The position numbers and the translations under genes were made by a program. This document shows positions 35,560 to 46,584 of a DNA stretch of 64,000 bases, piece after piece. The notes beneath the pieces were generated by a model, which was given only the letters and a program-made list of their open reading frames with translations, had not been told where the DNA came from and did not search any database. Origin of the DNA: Cryptomeria japonica (lineage: Eukaryota > Streptophyta > Pinopsida > Cupressales > Cupressaceae); assembly GCF_030272615.1 (NCBI RefSeq), contig NC_081415.1, positions 419,552,257 through 419,616,256 on the forward strand, read 5' to 3'. Each line of letters opens with the position of its first letter. Positions within the stretch are counted from its first letter, which is position 1.

Positions 35560-37480
35560 GAAGGAATCTGAGCTCTTGACGACCCAACCCCATCTCATCT
35601 GCCTCCTCCTGCTGACCTTGTTGCTGCTAGTGGTGTGGGTGGACCCATAAAAGCCCCACTAAATGCACCTCATCTCTCCTAACCTGTCATCATAGAGCTA
35701 AAGGCTCTCCTAAAGCTGCCTGCTCTAAGACCTGGAGGAACTGTTGCATGATATAGGTTCCTCCAGTACTCTATCTCCTCCCTTGCTCTGACTCAGTATG
35801 CAAACCTTGCCCCTGAGTATCTTGAGGTTTTGGTTCATGTTTCCCTTAGTTCCTCCTCTATAGTTGTGTATCTTAGTATGGCTTGGTCTCTCTTGCTCTG
35901 CATCTCTCCCAATTGTTGCCTCAATCGAGTCACCTCTCTCTCCAGATCATTGATCTTATTGACTTGTCCCTGAGTGAGCTCTCATAGCATGAGAAGCTCA
36001 TCCTCCTCCTCATCTCCTCCTCAGGCTCCCTCTACCTATCCACCCTATCCCTGTCCCTCTGCCTGTCCCTATTCTTGTCTCTGACTAACCTGTACCTATC
36101 TTGCTACCCGAGTTGGAAATTATAGTATTTGTCCTCCCCTCCCTTTGGGTGGCCTTGGTGGTATGCCTTCCTTCCCACCTCCCTGTGCTCCCTCTACTCC
36201 CCCTCACACAATCCTCCTCACTCGTCCTCTCCTCTTCCTCCTCTGTTGGCTACCTCTATCCTCATCATCCTCCTCTGCAGGTGGTATGGTCTCCCCGAGA
36301 TTTGTCAACCTAGGAAAAGGATGTGCCCAAAAATAAGCTGTATACTCCTCATCCATCCCTACATCAACAAAATCCGGTAGCATATCCCAAGGCATGGGTA
36401 CCATCTCCTAAAATTGGGCAACTGTCGCATCATATGACAAAATTGGCCCCTAGTGAGCCTGCTCTCTGACAGTCCATGCAAACTCTCTAGATCCTCGTGG
36501 CATCCATTGTCTCCTGCCAAACTATCGAGTGACCCTATCTATCAAGTGTTTGTCCAAAATTTAAGGAGTCCTCCCAATGAGATACCTATTGCATAAACAA
36601 AATGACATCTCTATAGCTCCTCCTCCTAGGCCTCACAATCAATGTACGACCACCATGTAACACTATCTATATCATCGATGATGTGCCACCATAACTCTAA
36701 CTTCCCAATCCATGGCTGGGAAGTAATCATGTTGTATAAATGGACATGTGCTTGCACATTCCCTTTGAACCTGTAATGAATCGGCCTCATCACAATGATA
36801 TGCTCACAAGCCCATACTTGTAGTAGAGTCACCCCACACCCTAATCCGCAACCACCAAGGTAAACACACTAATGTAGCTCATGGTACAGGTGTGCTAGTA
36901 CACAAGGTTCCCAAGCAAATCTCCTCCTCTCAGTAAGTAAGATCTCTAATGTCCTCCCCCATCCGATAGCTAGTCCTTGTGTTGCCCTGTTGGGACATAG
37001 ATACCCGCTGATCATACCCCCTAACACTTCTACCAATGTTCGTTCGCTGGAATAAACGACATCCTAGCTCAAATGTCTTGGTCTCAGCTCTAGATTTGGG
37101 TCTCCAAAGACTTGTTAGAGCGCATCCTTATCTTCCTCTCGATCATATACTACTAGAGCTCCATGAATCAATATTCGTAGTATCCTATACACATCCTCTA
37201 ATGTGACTGACATCTTGCCAGTCGACAAATGAAATGTGCACGTCTCTAAGTGTCACCTCTCTCCAAGAGCAGTCAACAGTCCTGTGTTCGTCTAAATCTC
37301 TGGCATAAACATAGCATGCCTTAGTCCCATACCATCAATGGCAATATTATCATCATTGGTCAACTCTGGTCGTAACCGTTGAGTCAGTGGGAATCTCTCT
37401 CATGACTCTAGCTGGGGCAAGTCCTCCTGCATATAATCAAACCAATCGTGTCGATCCTAGTGGTACTCATGTTAATCACA
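35560..37480 (-). pseudogene. Antisense PMD gene inside G2 (fossil)
   Basis: Around 37,270-37,150 the minus strand encodes ERWHLETCTFHLSTGKMSV then TLEDVYRILRILIHGA, the opening of the plant mobile domain. Around 36,830 it has TLLQVWACEHIIVMRPI and then WWHIIDDIDSVTWW, matching the later PMD blocks and the G1 copy. The acidic linker EEDDEDRGSQQRR follows near 36,270, and a proline/glutamine-rich tail runs to about 35,560. It lies between integrase and the polypurine tract, exactly as in G1. Decayed, with several breaks. Confidence 0.65.
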
Positions 37481-37813
37481 TAGTGCTATGTATCTTATCC
37501 TATCTATCTTAGTGTATGTGTTTATCACATTGCACTATATCCTATTTTGCTAGAGCACTCACCAGATTCTATCAATTCGACAACTTATCCTATACTCAGC
37601 TTAGCAAACCTATCTGTTTTAGGGCACCTGTTTGAGTGAATCCTCTTAGCAGCTTATCCAATTGGCAAAGTATGTCTATCACAGAATTGTAAATTCTATC
37701 CTTGTTTCTAGTTTTTTTCCCCTAGAGCACCTATTTGAATGAGTCCTCTTAGCAGTTTATCTAATTCACAACGTATGTTGATAACAAAATTGTCAATTTT
37801 GGCCTTTTCTAGA

Positions 37814-38061
37814 CATAGACGTGTTTTTGCAACAGAAACGTGATTTTACTCAACCTATACATGTGTTGGTCGCATAGACGTGCTTTATCAACATAGACAC
37901 AAAGTTGTCCCTCATAAATGTGCTTTCCAAACACATACGCGCTTGTTCATCACAGGCGCACCCATATGCATACATAGATGCGATTATATTCGCAAACGCG
38001 TGCAAACTCAACCTAAACATGCATGTTCATCATAGACATGCTCAAACCTAACATAGATGCA
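37814..38061 (-). repeat. Motif array 3 of G2: 13 inverted cores, 19.8-bp mean period
   Basis: On the plus strand the cores read CATAGACGTG and variants, the reverse complement of the leader motif. Starts: 37,814, 37,833, 37,856, 37,873, 37,892, 37,913, 37,932, 37,951, 37,973, 37,991, 38,012, 38,031 and 38,052. Spacings lie between 17 and 23 with a mean near 19.8. The array is upstream of the antisense PMD gene and about 500 bases from the polypurine tract, so it could be a promoter or enhancer for that gene, or a 3' tandem array of the kind known in Tat elements. Confidence 0.85.
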
Positions 38062-38564
38062 TTTCTAGCTTAATTACTGATTACATGGTTTTGCTACACT
38101 ACTCATACAATGCATTAAATATGGCATAGATGCAAAAATGTACAAAGCAAGATCAAGGTACATACCGACTCACTCATGTCATCTAGCCACTGGAACCATC
38201 AGACATGATCGAATTTGTGGATCCTCTCTGCCATCTCTCCTATACTATTGATTGATCTCTAGGTGCTATACTATAATCTGATCGCTTGAGTGTCATGGAT
38301 GCCAATGATGATTTTTTCCTTTGAGCCTGCATATATATGTTGCTTAACCCTAGTTTGTTGTGTCAGTATCTTCATTCTCGAGTTAGTCTTTTTCCTGTGT
38401 AACCTTGCCACCCTAGCTTGTCAGACCTTTCTAGCCTTTCTTTCTTATTGAAAGATTGTCTACAAAATTCATCCAATCTCTTGAGGGGGCATATCATTCC
38501 CATCTTGGGGCAACTTTGTATCAGTTTATCTTCTTTGAGCCAACGTGACAAGCTGCATTGTCTC

Positions 38565-38578
38565 AGAGAGGGGCAAAA
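38565..38578 (+). other. Polypurine tract of G2
   Basis: AGAGAGGGGCAAAA directly precedes the 3' LTR start TGTAGACACC. Confidence 0.8.
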
Positions 38579-39203
38579 TGTAGACACCTAAAATTGTCCT
38601 ATTTAATTAAATAAATATTTTTATTTATTTAATTATTTTATCCTAACTCTTATATTAATTAAATAAATCTTTATTTATTTAATTAATTCATTAGCTTTTT
38701 CCTCTATGACATATGTCATTTATCTCTTAATTTTCCTCTACCTACCCTCTTCATTATTTTATTATTTCTTCTACCTACCCTTTAATCCTAGCCGACCATT
38801 TATTTCTTTCACCTCTTAATCTTATCCCTCCATTTTCTAAAGTATCTTCTATATAAGAGGATTCTTTCTCTCTTTCTAACACTTAATGCATCTACCTAAT
38901 GCGAATATCAAGCCTTCTTGCAATCAAGAGATTTCACAACCACAATCCACTCTTTGTTGAGTTCTTGTGCACATACAAAATCTAAGAACAAATATATTAA
39001 ACAAGATCAATGGAGATAGGAGACAAGGAGATTAAAACCCTACTTGGCATGTGAATGGTATTATTGTTCAATTTGTTGATTTACGTGTTCTTAGGTATCT
39101 TTATTGGTGTATGGTGAATGTTTTATTGTAGGACTAGGGTTTGTTGTGGTTGGATCTTTGACGCTTTGCAATAGTTTGTCATCATCATTTTTCACTATAT
39201 ACA
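38579..39203 (+). mobile_element. 3' LTR of G2, 625 bp
   Basis: TGTAGACACCTAAAATTG to ACTATATACA, followed by CCTTC. It is colinear with the 5' LTR except for fewer A+T-rich palindromic units near its start. TATATAAG box at 38,850-38,857. Confidence 0.88.
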
Positions 39204-39208
39204 CCTTC

Positions 39209-41240
39209 CTCGATGAACATTTATTTTATCTAACAATGCATACACCTTGATATGCAGGCATGGATAAGTTTTTAGTTGTAGAAAAAAACCACCACATTTA
39301 TCACTGAGGGAGAAATGCCAACTAGTTGAGCATAATTTCTATATTCCTGGATAGTTGGTTATTTATTCTATATAGGGCCTGAAAATGTATGCGTAGATGT
39401 GTCAGAGGGTGAAATATTTGATATTCTCAAGGTTTTTCATGACGAGTATTGTGGTGGACATTTTGTTGCTAAGAGAATAACACTCAAGATTCTCAACATA
39501 GGATAAATGCCCTTGCAACAACAATTAGTGGTTGCACCATTTGACAAATGGGGCCTTGACTTGATGCAAGAGAATCTAGTAGTGTAAGGGCAATCTTGCA
39601 TCACCCAAAAATATTGTATTTTTCTTTTGTTTTGTAGTTTAATTTAGTTTTTTTAGAGCCCATGATGAAACATATGAGGTGTAGGATAGTTAGATGCTTG
39701 GAATGACCAAAAATATTCACATATTATTTTAAGTAAGTCGAATGATTCAAATTTATATGGACATGATAGTTGATCCCAAGGATTGAAATTGAAAAATAAA
39801 ATGATTAGTGAAAGAATCATCTCATTATCCTGCAATTTTTGGAAGGTATTAAAGTTTTCATCTGGATAAATTTCTCTAGTAAAGTTTCAAACTCAAAATT
39901 GAGGACCTTACAAGTATCAAAAAGTATTGAAATGTAGACAAATAAATCTTTAGATTATTTGGCATTGTAGATGTCTTTGAAACCTTTCCAACAATATGTT
40001 ATAATAGCAAATCAGATGCCCGAGTCAAAATTATGGATCCTAGAAGTTATGTCATTAAAACTCAAGTTTCAATGAATCCACTTGGATGTGAAAATGAACC
40101 ATTGGATTGTTGGGCACCAAAGAGATGAAAAGTTACACTTTTTATAACATTCTAAGGTGGTTATTGGTGTTAAATAAAGAGGTGAATTAAGGTTTACATG
40201 TGTACATATCCACCAGTACAGATTGTGGCTCCAAATCGTAGAATTTTCTTTAAGGAATAATATTTTTGTAGTGATTTGAGCCCATGTGTCTATAACATGT
40301 AAATTATAAATGTTGTAGTTCTCATTTCATTGGGATAATAAAAACAAGTGTTTATTTCTTGCATTTTCTATTTATTTATTTGTTGTTCTTATGTGTTTGT
40401 CTTTGTAAGAGGAGTACCCTTCATCATGAGTTCATTGGCCCAATTGAACCAACATCTAACACCAATTCTTACATATTGGTATGTACATCCTACTTGCCTA
40501 AATGGGTAGAAGTTAAAACATTGAAAAAATTGCTAGAGATACCATAGGAATGTTCTTGTATGAATTTTTTTCACCAGATATGGTTTATGTCACAAAATAA
40601 TCATAGACCAAACCTTAGTTTACTTCGGGCTTGATTACACAACTAGTTAAATAATATGAAATCGGACACAAAAAGTCCACACCAAACCACCCACAATCTA
40701 ATGGATAGGTTGGGGTGACGAACAAATACCTTGAATACCTACAAAGATAGTTCAACTTCATAGGAGAGCCTAGGCACCTCAACTACTAGAAGCAATATGG
40801 GAATGTAGAACAACATGGAAAATGACCATAGGGTTCACACCTTGTGAGCTAGTTTATGGGGAAAAGTCAGTTCTACCAGTTGAATTTGAATACAAAACAT
40901 TAAGGACACATGTGGAATTGGGAATAGATATTAGAGAAGCTTAGCAAGACAAATTACACTAGATGAATGTCTTAAATGAGATGAGGTTAGAAGTAGTGCA
41001 TCATATAGAGATTATCCAAAACTAGAGGAATAAATGACATGACCAGTTTATTAAAACAAAGAAATTCAATGAAGATGACTGGACACTTCTTTATAATTTT
41101 AGATATAAGGACCATCACAAAAAACTTTAGACACGATGGCTAGTTCCTTATGAAATTCAACAAGTTTTTCCAAATGGAGTTGTTTAGCTTAACAATGTTG
41201 ATATAGTTTATTTTTCACTAATGTGCATCACCTTAAGTTG
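39209..41240 (+). mobile_element. G0: integrase of the old Ty3/gypsy element, right of G2
   Basis: Zinc-binding N-terminal region near 39,430-39,510 (DEYCGGHFVAKRITLKIL), VAPFDKWGLDLM near 39,540, then HHEFIGPIEPTSNTNSYI and LPKWVEVKTLKK near 40,430-40,530, and C-terminal pieces FTPCELVYGEKSVLPVEF and TRWLVPYEIQ near 40,840-41,150. It continues the element whose RNase H end is at 9,898-10,029. Heavily decayed; contains a separate insertion at about 39,590-40,420. Confidence 0.7.
39590..40420. mobile_element. Unclassified insertion in the G0 integrase
   Basis: About 830 bases of noncoding, A+T-rich DNA separate WGLDLM from HEFIGPI, which are adjacent in related integrases. I could not find element ends or a target duplication, so its class is open. 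Confidence 0.35.
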
Positions 41241-41650
41241 TACAAAATCCCCATAATAAAGATGAATTTGTGCATCACTTGCAACAATAATTCATTTCTC
41301 CATGCACATCAACAACATCACCCAACCAATCAAATGACCTTAGTCCATCAACATCGTCATCCACCACTAAGGTGGTACCACACCCTTATCAAAGAACTAG
41401 TTGGTGGTATACTTTATCTCTCATAACCAACCTTAAATAACTCCCGCCCTATAGATGGTAGGGGTAGGCTTCGTTACTACAACATCATCGGCTTGGTTAG
41501 TCTCTACTCCCTAGCCATGAGTCATCTTTGCCCCCTAGGAGAGACTACTCAGTCTCATCAATTGGCTATTAACCCTCCTCTATTTGTTGATGGGCCCTTG
41601 TATTTCCTTCTTGACAACAAATCCTAGCCTTGAAGGTAAGAAGAGTCCTA
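41241..41650. other. Unassigned stretch after G0 integrase
   Basis: Noncoding; possibly the 3' untranslated part of G0. I see no LTR start or gene. Confidence 0.3.
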
Positions 41651-42700
41651 TGATTGTGGAGTAGCAATTTTGGGGTCAATAGAAGGTACATCAATAGAAC
41701 CAAATGCATCATTATGAATCAAATATAAAATCCATATAGATCTTACAAAGCTATCATAAATAAAACACAAATTTTCTTTCCATATATACAAAAAATTTAA
41801 AATATAAGAAATAATCAACTAATCCCTCAACCATTTTTTTACATCCCAAATCCCTAAATCCTTTCTCTTTAATGTGGCCCATGCCCTCATGCCAAAACAT
41901 AGTCTTCTCAATTGGAAGCTTATGGTTCTCTAATATGGAATTATACAAATAAATTGCCAAGCTATAGAATTCGTTTGCCACTAGATTTCTTAACTATACC
42001 ATCAGGTAATGTAACTCCTTTTCTATGAAACTCAACTTTTGTAGAAATTGTTGAAGAACCACCATATTATGAAGCTCTAATGTTACATAGTAAATTTTTT
42101 ATAGAGTTTATCATGGGAATTCTATGCCCATTACTTCTTTGCTACAAAACTCGATGTGGAACTTCCTTTGTATGGAAAGTATTATAGAAATTGTTATGAA
42201 ACTTATAAAGTGTTACTTTTTATGGAATTCCTAGCCTCAAGCAAGAACAAACTTTGAACATGAGATCTCTTAGCTAGTATCATAGCTTCATAAACCATCT
42301 TACACTCATCTTGGATTAAGACTACTTGTACACCCACATCATTCATTTCCATCACTAAGAAAAGGTTCCTCACCAAACTAGGGATGTGTACTAACACAAA
42401 AAGAGATTAAATTTTTCCAACACCATACATGAGCTTGAGTTTTCCATATCTAATATTATCAAGAAATATATTATCTCTCAAGTAGAAATTCCCACTATTA
42501 ATTCTCTCATACTCTAAAAATCACTATCTATAGGGACTCATGTGGAAGGAGACTCTAAATTCAATCACCTATGCATGCTCAATTCATGTGTAGCAAGGGC
42601 TACATAAAATACATTACCAATGTCATCATTCAAGGTTGTTGAGTTTAAATCATCATCAAATGCCTTCTTTTATTCTTCTTTCCTTTGTATTCATCTCTAT
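41650..42700 (-). mobile_element. Ty1/copia fragment: protease to integrase zinc region (fossil)
   Basis: On the minus strand, VHIPSLVRNLFLVMEMNDV with GVQVVLIQDECKMVY (about 42,400-42,280) matches the end of copia protease, and MFWHEGMGHIKEKGFRDL (about 41,910-41,850) the GAG-pre-integrase zinc region. No LTRs were recognised. Strongly decayed and unrelated in detail to Copia-A or Copia-B. Confidence 0.7.
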
Positions 42701-42805
42701 ATGATCATTTTTTGCCACAATTTTAGCACTTAACCTTATACCTTCTAGGAGACAAATATCCCTTTTGATTGGAACTTCTTTGGTTTCTCTTGTTCTTGCC
42801 ATTTT

Positions 42806-43180
42806 CCTTTGAGATGTGAAAGTGGCTCGTGGAAGGTGCCCAAAGAAGAGTGGGAAGAGAGGGTGTGCCTCTTTTGTAGCAAGAGGGAGGTGGAAACAAA
42901 ATGACATTTCATCAAGGAATGTGCAACATATGAGGATATTTGCAGTCAATTTGAGGAGTTAAAGGTGGACAATTTGAATGAACTTTTTGAAGAGATGAGG
43001 CTTCATAAAACAACTAGTTTCTTACTCAAGATTCATAACAGAAGAAACAACATGGAAACGAACTTGAAAATGGGCTAATTTTGGTTCTTGGTCCCTTGGC
43101 CCATTGGGTCTCGTGGACATCATTAAAATTATTTCATCCATTCATTCATTTGTTCTACCCTTGAAAACTAATGCACCTTA
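42806..43180 (+). mobile_element. 3' end of a LINE (plus strand)
   Basis: The translation WEERVCLFCSKREVETK, then HFIKECATYEDI, has the Cys-Cys-His-Cys arrangement (C-x2-C...HF-x4-C) seen at the C-terminus of LINE ORF2. It continues EELKVDNLNELFEEMRLH to a stop near 43,078, with an in-frame stop inside the zinc-binding region. A noncoding tail follows. Everything upstream is missing, as is usual for 5'-truncated LINEs; the left join with the copia fragment is near 42,806. Confidence 0.6.
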
Positions 43181-43260
43181 ATAGATAGGTTTTCTAAATC
43201 ATCTCCTCTAAAAGTAATGTACCCACATTTTGTCAATTTTAAATTTTGTGATAATAATTA

Positions 43261-44200
43261 TGCCGAGAGGCATCTACAATGACATCAAATGTCCGTAAAC
43301 AAAAATCTATTTTTGAAACAATTTGACATACAAATGACGGGTAAATGCATGAAATATACCATGTTTCAATTTTTGTGGAGGTGTTATTGTATTACTCCAA
43401 ATAAAATAGAATCCTCGCCACTTGTCTCCAACTAGATTCACAACTTTTTGTGTGCAACAGTTTAATGGATTTGTATTCTTGGTGTTTAGTAAGAACATTT
43501 ATTTGACAATGATTCTCTTCTATTATAAGATATATCTCGACATATTTTACTTATGTTTTTTAAATATAAGTATACTAGTTTTTATTATGCCGAGAGGCAT
43601 CTACAATGACATCAAAGTGTTTGTAAACAAAAATCCATTTTTGAAAAAAATTGACATGCAAATGACAAGGTAAATGCATGAAATATGCCATGTTTCAGCT
43701 TTTGTGGAGCTATTATTTTATTACTCCAAATAAAATAGAACACTCGCCACTTGTCTCCAGCTAGATTCACTGTTTTTGCATGTAAGACTTTAATGTATTT
43801 ATATTCTTGGTGTTTAGTATTTTAGAAGAATTTACAATGAGTCTCTTCTATTATATAAGATATCTCTTCTACAATGAGTCTCTTCTACAATGACATCAAA
43901 GTGTTTGTAAACAAAAATCCATTTTTGAAAAAAATTGACATGCAAATGATAAGGTAAATGCATGAAATATGCTAAGTTTCAGCTTTTGTGGAAGTGTTAT
44001 TTTATTACTCCAAATAAAATAGAACACTCCACTTGTCTCCAGCTAGATTCACTGTTTTTGCATGTAAGACTTTAATGTATTTATATTCTTGGTATTTAGT
44101 ATTTAAAAAAAAATTATTTTACAATAAATCTTTTCTATTATATAAGATATCTCTAGACATATTTTACATATATTTTTTAAATACAAGTATACTAATTTAT
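43261..44200. repeat. Three tandem copies of a roughly 327-bp unit
   Basis: Copies start at 43,261, 43,588 and about 43,884. Shared landmarks are CTACAATGACATCAAA, ACTCCAAATAAAATAGAA, CCACTTGTCTCCARCTAGA and the A+T-rich end. Copy 2 is shortened at its right end. Copies 2 and 3 are closer to each other than to copy 1. No coding potential. Confidence 0.85.
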
Positions 44201-44240
44201 ATTGGTAATCATTTACAAATATCTTCCTCATATAGAAACC

Positions 44241-45862
44241 AACATGAGACCAATACAAACAAGGGCAGGAGTAGCAGGATCTTTGGCGGAGCTAGGGTTT
44301 CGACCGATGGTGGTAATGCAGATAGGGAAGGAGATCGTAGGGCAGATGATGTAGATGGGGCATGAGTGTTCTCGGGTCTACACTGCGTGGGGGCCGACGT
44401 CTTTGCTTTGGGCTTATTTTTCCTATTTTGACCGATCTTGTGTTTTTCTGTCGTGGTCGACGATTAGGTGTTTATGTACAAAAGAGGATGCTTTCTCTTC
44501 CTATTATGCACAGGGTCCCTGTTGGTTCCAGGTTTTTGCATTTTGATCCATGCTTCTTGTTGCACCCTCCTCGTCTCCCAGTTTTTCGCAGCTGTTTTTG
44601 ATGAGGGTGGAGTTGTAAGCACAGGGGAGGTTGCTATCTGTAGGGAGGGCGCCTATATTAATGTTAAAGGCTATCATTTTTGGTCCTCTCTGTGCCTGTC
44701 TCTATTTCTCCTTAATGTGTATTTTGGGATCTTTCATTGATGTTCCCTTTGTGGGGGCCTCTCCGATAGTGGCTTGGTGGATTTATTGGCCTCTTTGGGT
44801 TTATTGGTCACTGGCGTTGTGGGGTCGTTCCTTTGCTTGGGTTGTGCTGTCGGCTCTTCAATGTGTATGCCCAGATTGTTTTCCTTCTAGGGTCAATTCT
44901 GAAATGTATTGTGGGTTGTGTTTTTATGGTGATCGGTGGATTGCTGGTGATAGCGAGGATTCTTTGGAGGCTAACATAGAGGAGGTTTTCTTCGTGGGAC
45001 AACATAGAGGAGGTTACTTTCTGAGGGTTATTTCTCTTTTTGCCTTTTCTCTTCCCCTTGGTGTGCTCATTTAGTGTATGCTCAGTTTGTTCTCTTTTCT
45101 CCCCTGGAGTGTGGTTTTACCCTTGCAGGGCTGCTCTGATGTAGATTGTGGGCTACACTTTTTTATGGTGTTAAGGGAAATGCGGTTGTCACTAAGGATT
45201 CTCTGGAGGCTGACATAGAGGAGCTTGCTCTTGGGACTTGAGGATGATGTAGAGGAGGTCGCCTCTAAGGGTTGGTCCTCTTTTTGCTTGGGCTCTTTAT
45301 CCTTAGTGTGCTCATTTGGCTTAGTTTGGTCCTGCTCTAGTTGATGTGGGATTATGTTTGTGGATGCCTCTCTATGTTCTTATCGGGTAAACCTTGTAAG
45401 TGTTAGGGTTTGATCAAAATGTTTTTGATTAATGAGGATGTTGTGCCACTTTCATCCCGGTTGTGGAATATGCCTCTTCTCCTCGGTTGTTGAAGACCAT
45501 CTTCAAAATTAGTTGTCTTTCCAAATTCTTATGTTATTCATTTGTGGATGTTAAACATCATAAACATTGTTTTGGGCCTTCGGTCTAAGTTTTTTATGGA
45601 TAAAGATTATGGGAGTTCTTTCAAAACCCATTGCTCCAATTATCTTCTCATTTAGGTTCTCTTGGTTGTTGGAGGTTTGACCCGTTCTCGTGGGGAGGAA
45701 GCTTGCTTGTTGGTAGGTTGGTAGGTTGTTGTCTGGCTCATGGTCTTTCCTATGTTGCAACTCTATGTTTAAGGTCTAGACTCGTTGTGGTCTTTTGTAA
45801 AGGGTTTCGGCATTGCTTTCAAACCTTGTTTTACCCCTAATAAAAAACATGAGACCAATACA
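44241..45862 (+). mobile_element. 1.6-kb retroposon with LINE-like ends and 17-bp target duplication
   Basis: The element 44,258-45,845 is flanked by identical AACATGAGACCAATACA (44,241-44,257 and 45,846-45,862). It starts GGGCAGGAGTAGCAGG, then GGAGCTAGGGTTTCGACCGA, resembling plant L1 5' ends, and ends GGGTTTCGGCATTGCTTTCA with CCCCTAATAAAAAA, resembling L1 3' ends. The GT-rich body has no endonuclease or RT signatures, so it looks like a non-autonomous LINE derivative. It also contains an internal 220-bp duplication. Confidence 0.75.
44870..45310. repeat. Imperfect 220-bp direct duplication inside the retroposon
   Basis: 44,870-45,078 and about 45,080-45,310 share TTTTATGGTG, GAGGATTCTYTGGAGGCT, ACATAGAGGAG and TGTGCTCATTT in the same order. 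Confidence 0.65.
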
Positions 45863-45899
45863 TCTCTTGCAAGCACAACCATGTGACTAGTATTGGCTT

Positions 45900-46040
45900 G
45901 TTTTGAGCAAACACACTAAAAACACCATGGAAGACCAAGAGTCACAACTTGTAATTCCATACTAGATGCCTCTTTGGGATTTAAACTTGGGTCTCCACAA
46001 CAAGATGCTTTAACCAATTAAGACAAGCCTTGGATTGCCT
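45900..46040 (-). mobile_element. tRNA-derived SINE-like sequence (minus)
   Basis: On the minus strand GGCTTGTCTTAATTGGTTAA, then AGCATCTTGTTGTGG, then CCCAAGTTTAAATCCC has the order of Pol III A and B boxes (TTGGTTAAAGCA, AGTTTAAATCC). Ends and target duplication are not clear. Confidence 0.4.
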
Positions 46041-46584
46041 CATAAATCTATTAAATAAAACATAGTTTGTAATATTTCCCTTACCTCCTAACGTAAGGGC
46101 TCTAAAGCACTCAAGTGCTCTCTCAAACTATGAGCTATTTTTATAATTAAGATAAGTTCATCAACATATAAAAGTAACTTTACTACATATCTACCAAGTT
46201 GAACTCCTTCACCATTGACCTTGTTTATCCACTTTTTTGACTTAGCAATTTGTAACCCAAACAAAGTCCGGGAGAGTTAGAAATCGTATTTGATATCAAT
46301 ATCACTAACAAAGCACTTGAACTTTCTTGAACGCTAGTTCTAATTTAAAGCCTATGAATGATTGGTCTAAACTCATCTAGAACATTGAGCTTTTCCATCT
46401 CATTCCAAAGTTTTTCTCTATGCAATGTGTCAAACGCTTTTGTAAAATCCACAAAGCAACCAAAACCCTCTTCTCCTTGGATGCCCCCTATTTTTTCAAT
46501 CAAATACATAAGAGTGAAATAATGATCAATAGTGTAGTGTTTTAGTTGAAGCTTGTCTTCCTCTTTACCATTGTCCCTCTTTTT

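Larger units (their letters stand above)
10025..39208 (+). mobile_element. G2: complete-ended Ty3/gypsy element hosting three later insertions
   Basis: The LTRs at 10,030-10,784 and 38,579-39,203 are flanked by identical 5-bp duplications CCTTC (10,025-10,029 and 39,204-39,208), so both ends are original. Removing Copia-A (11,988-26,751) and the solo LTR (27,002-28,690) leaves about 12.7 kb: leader, gag, protease, the end of integrase, an antisense PMD gene, a polypurine tract and the 3' LTR. I do not recognise reverse transcriptase or RNase H in it, so it looks non-autonomous. The two LTRs differ by roughly 7 percent over 345 aligned bases counted by eye, suggesting many million years at conifer-like rates. 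Coding parts carry several breaks. Confidence 0.85.

Noticed and set aside
37814-38061. CRISPR-like regular spacing
   Set aside because: The 10-bp cores are degenerate, the period is only 20 bp and the host is a plant nuclear genome; a CRISPR array would have 24-40-bp identical repeats and unique spacers.
44355-45074. Overlapping 60-147-codon frames in the GT-rich region
   Set aside because: They lie within the retroposon bounded by 17-bp duplications and show no domain or consistent frame.
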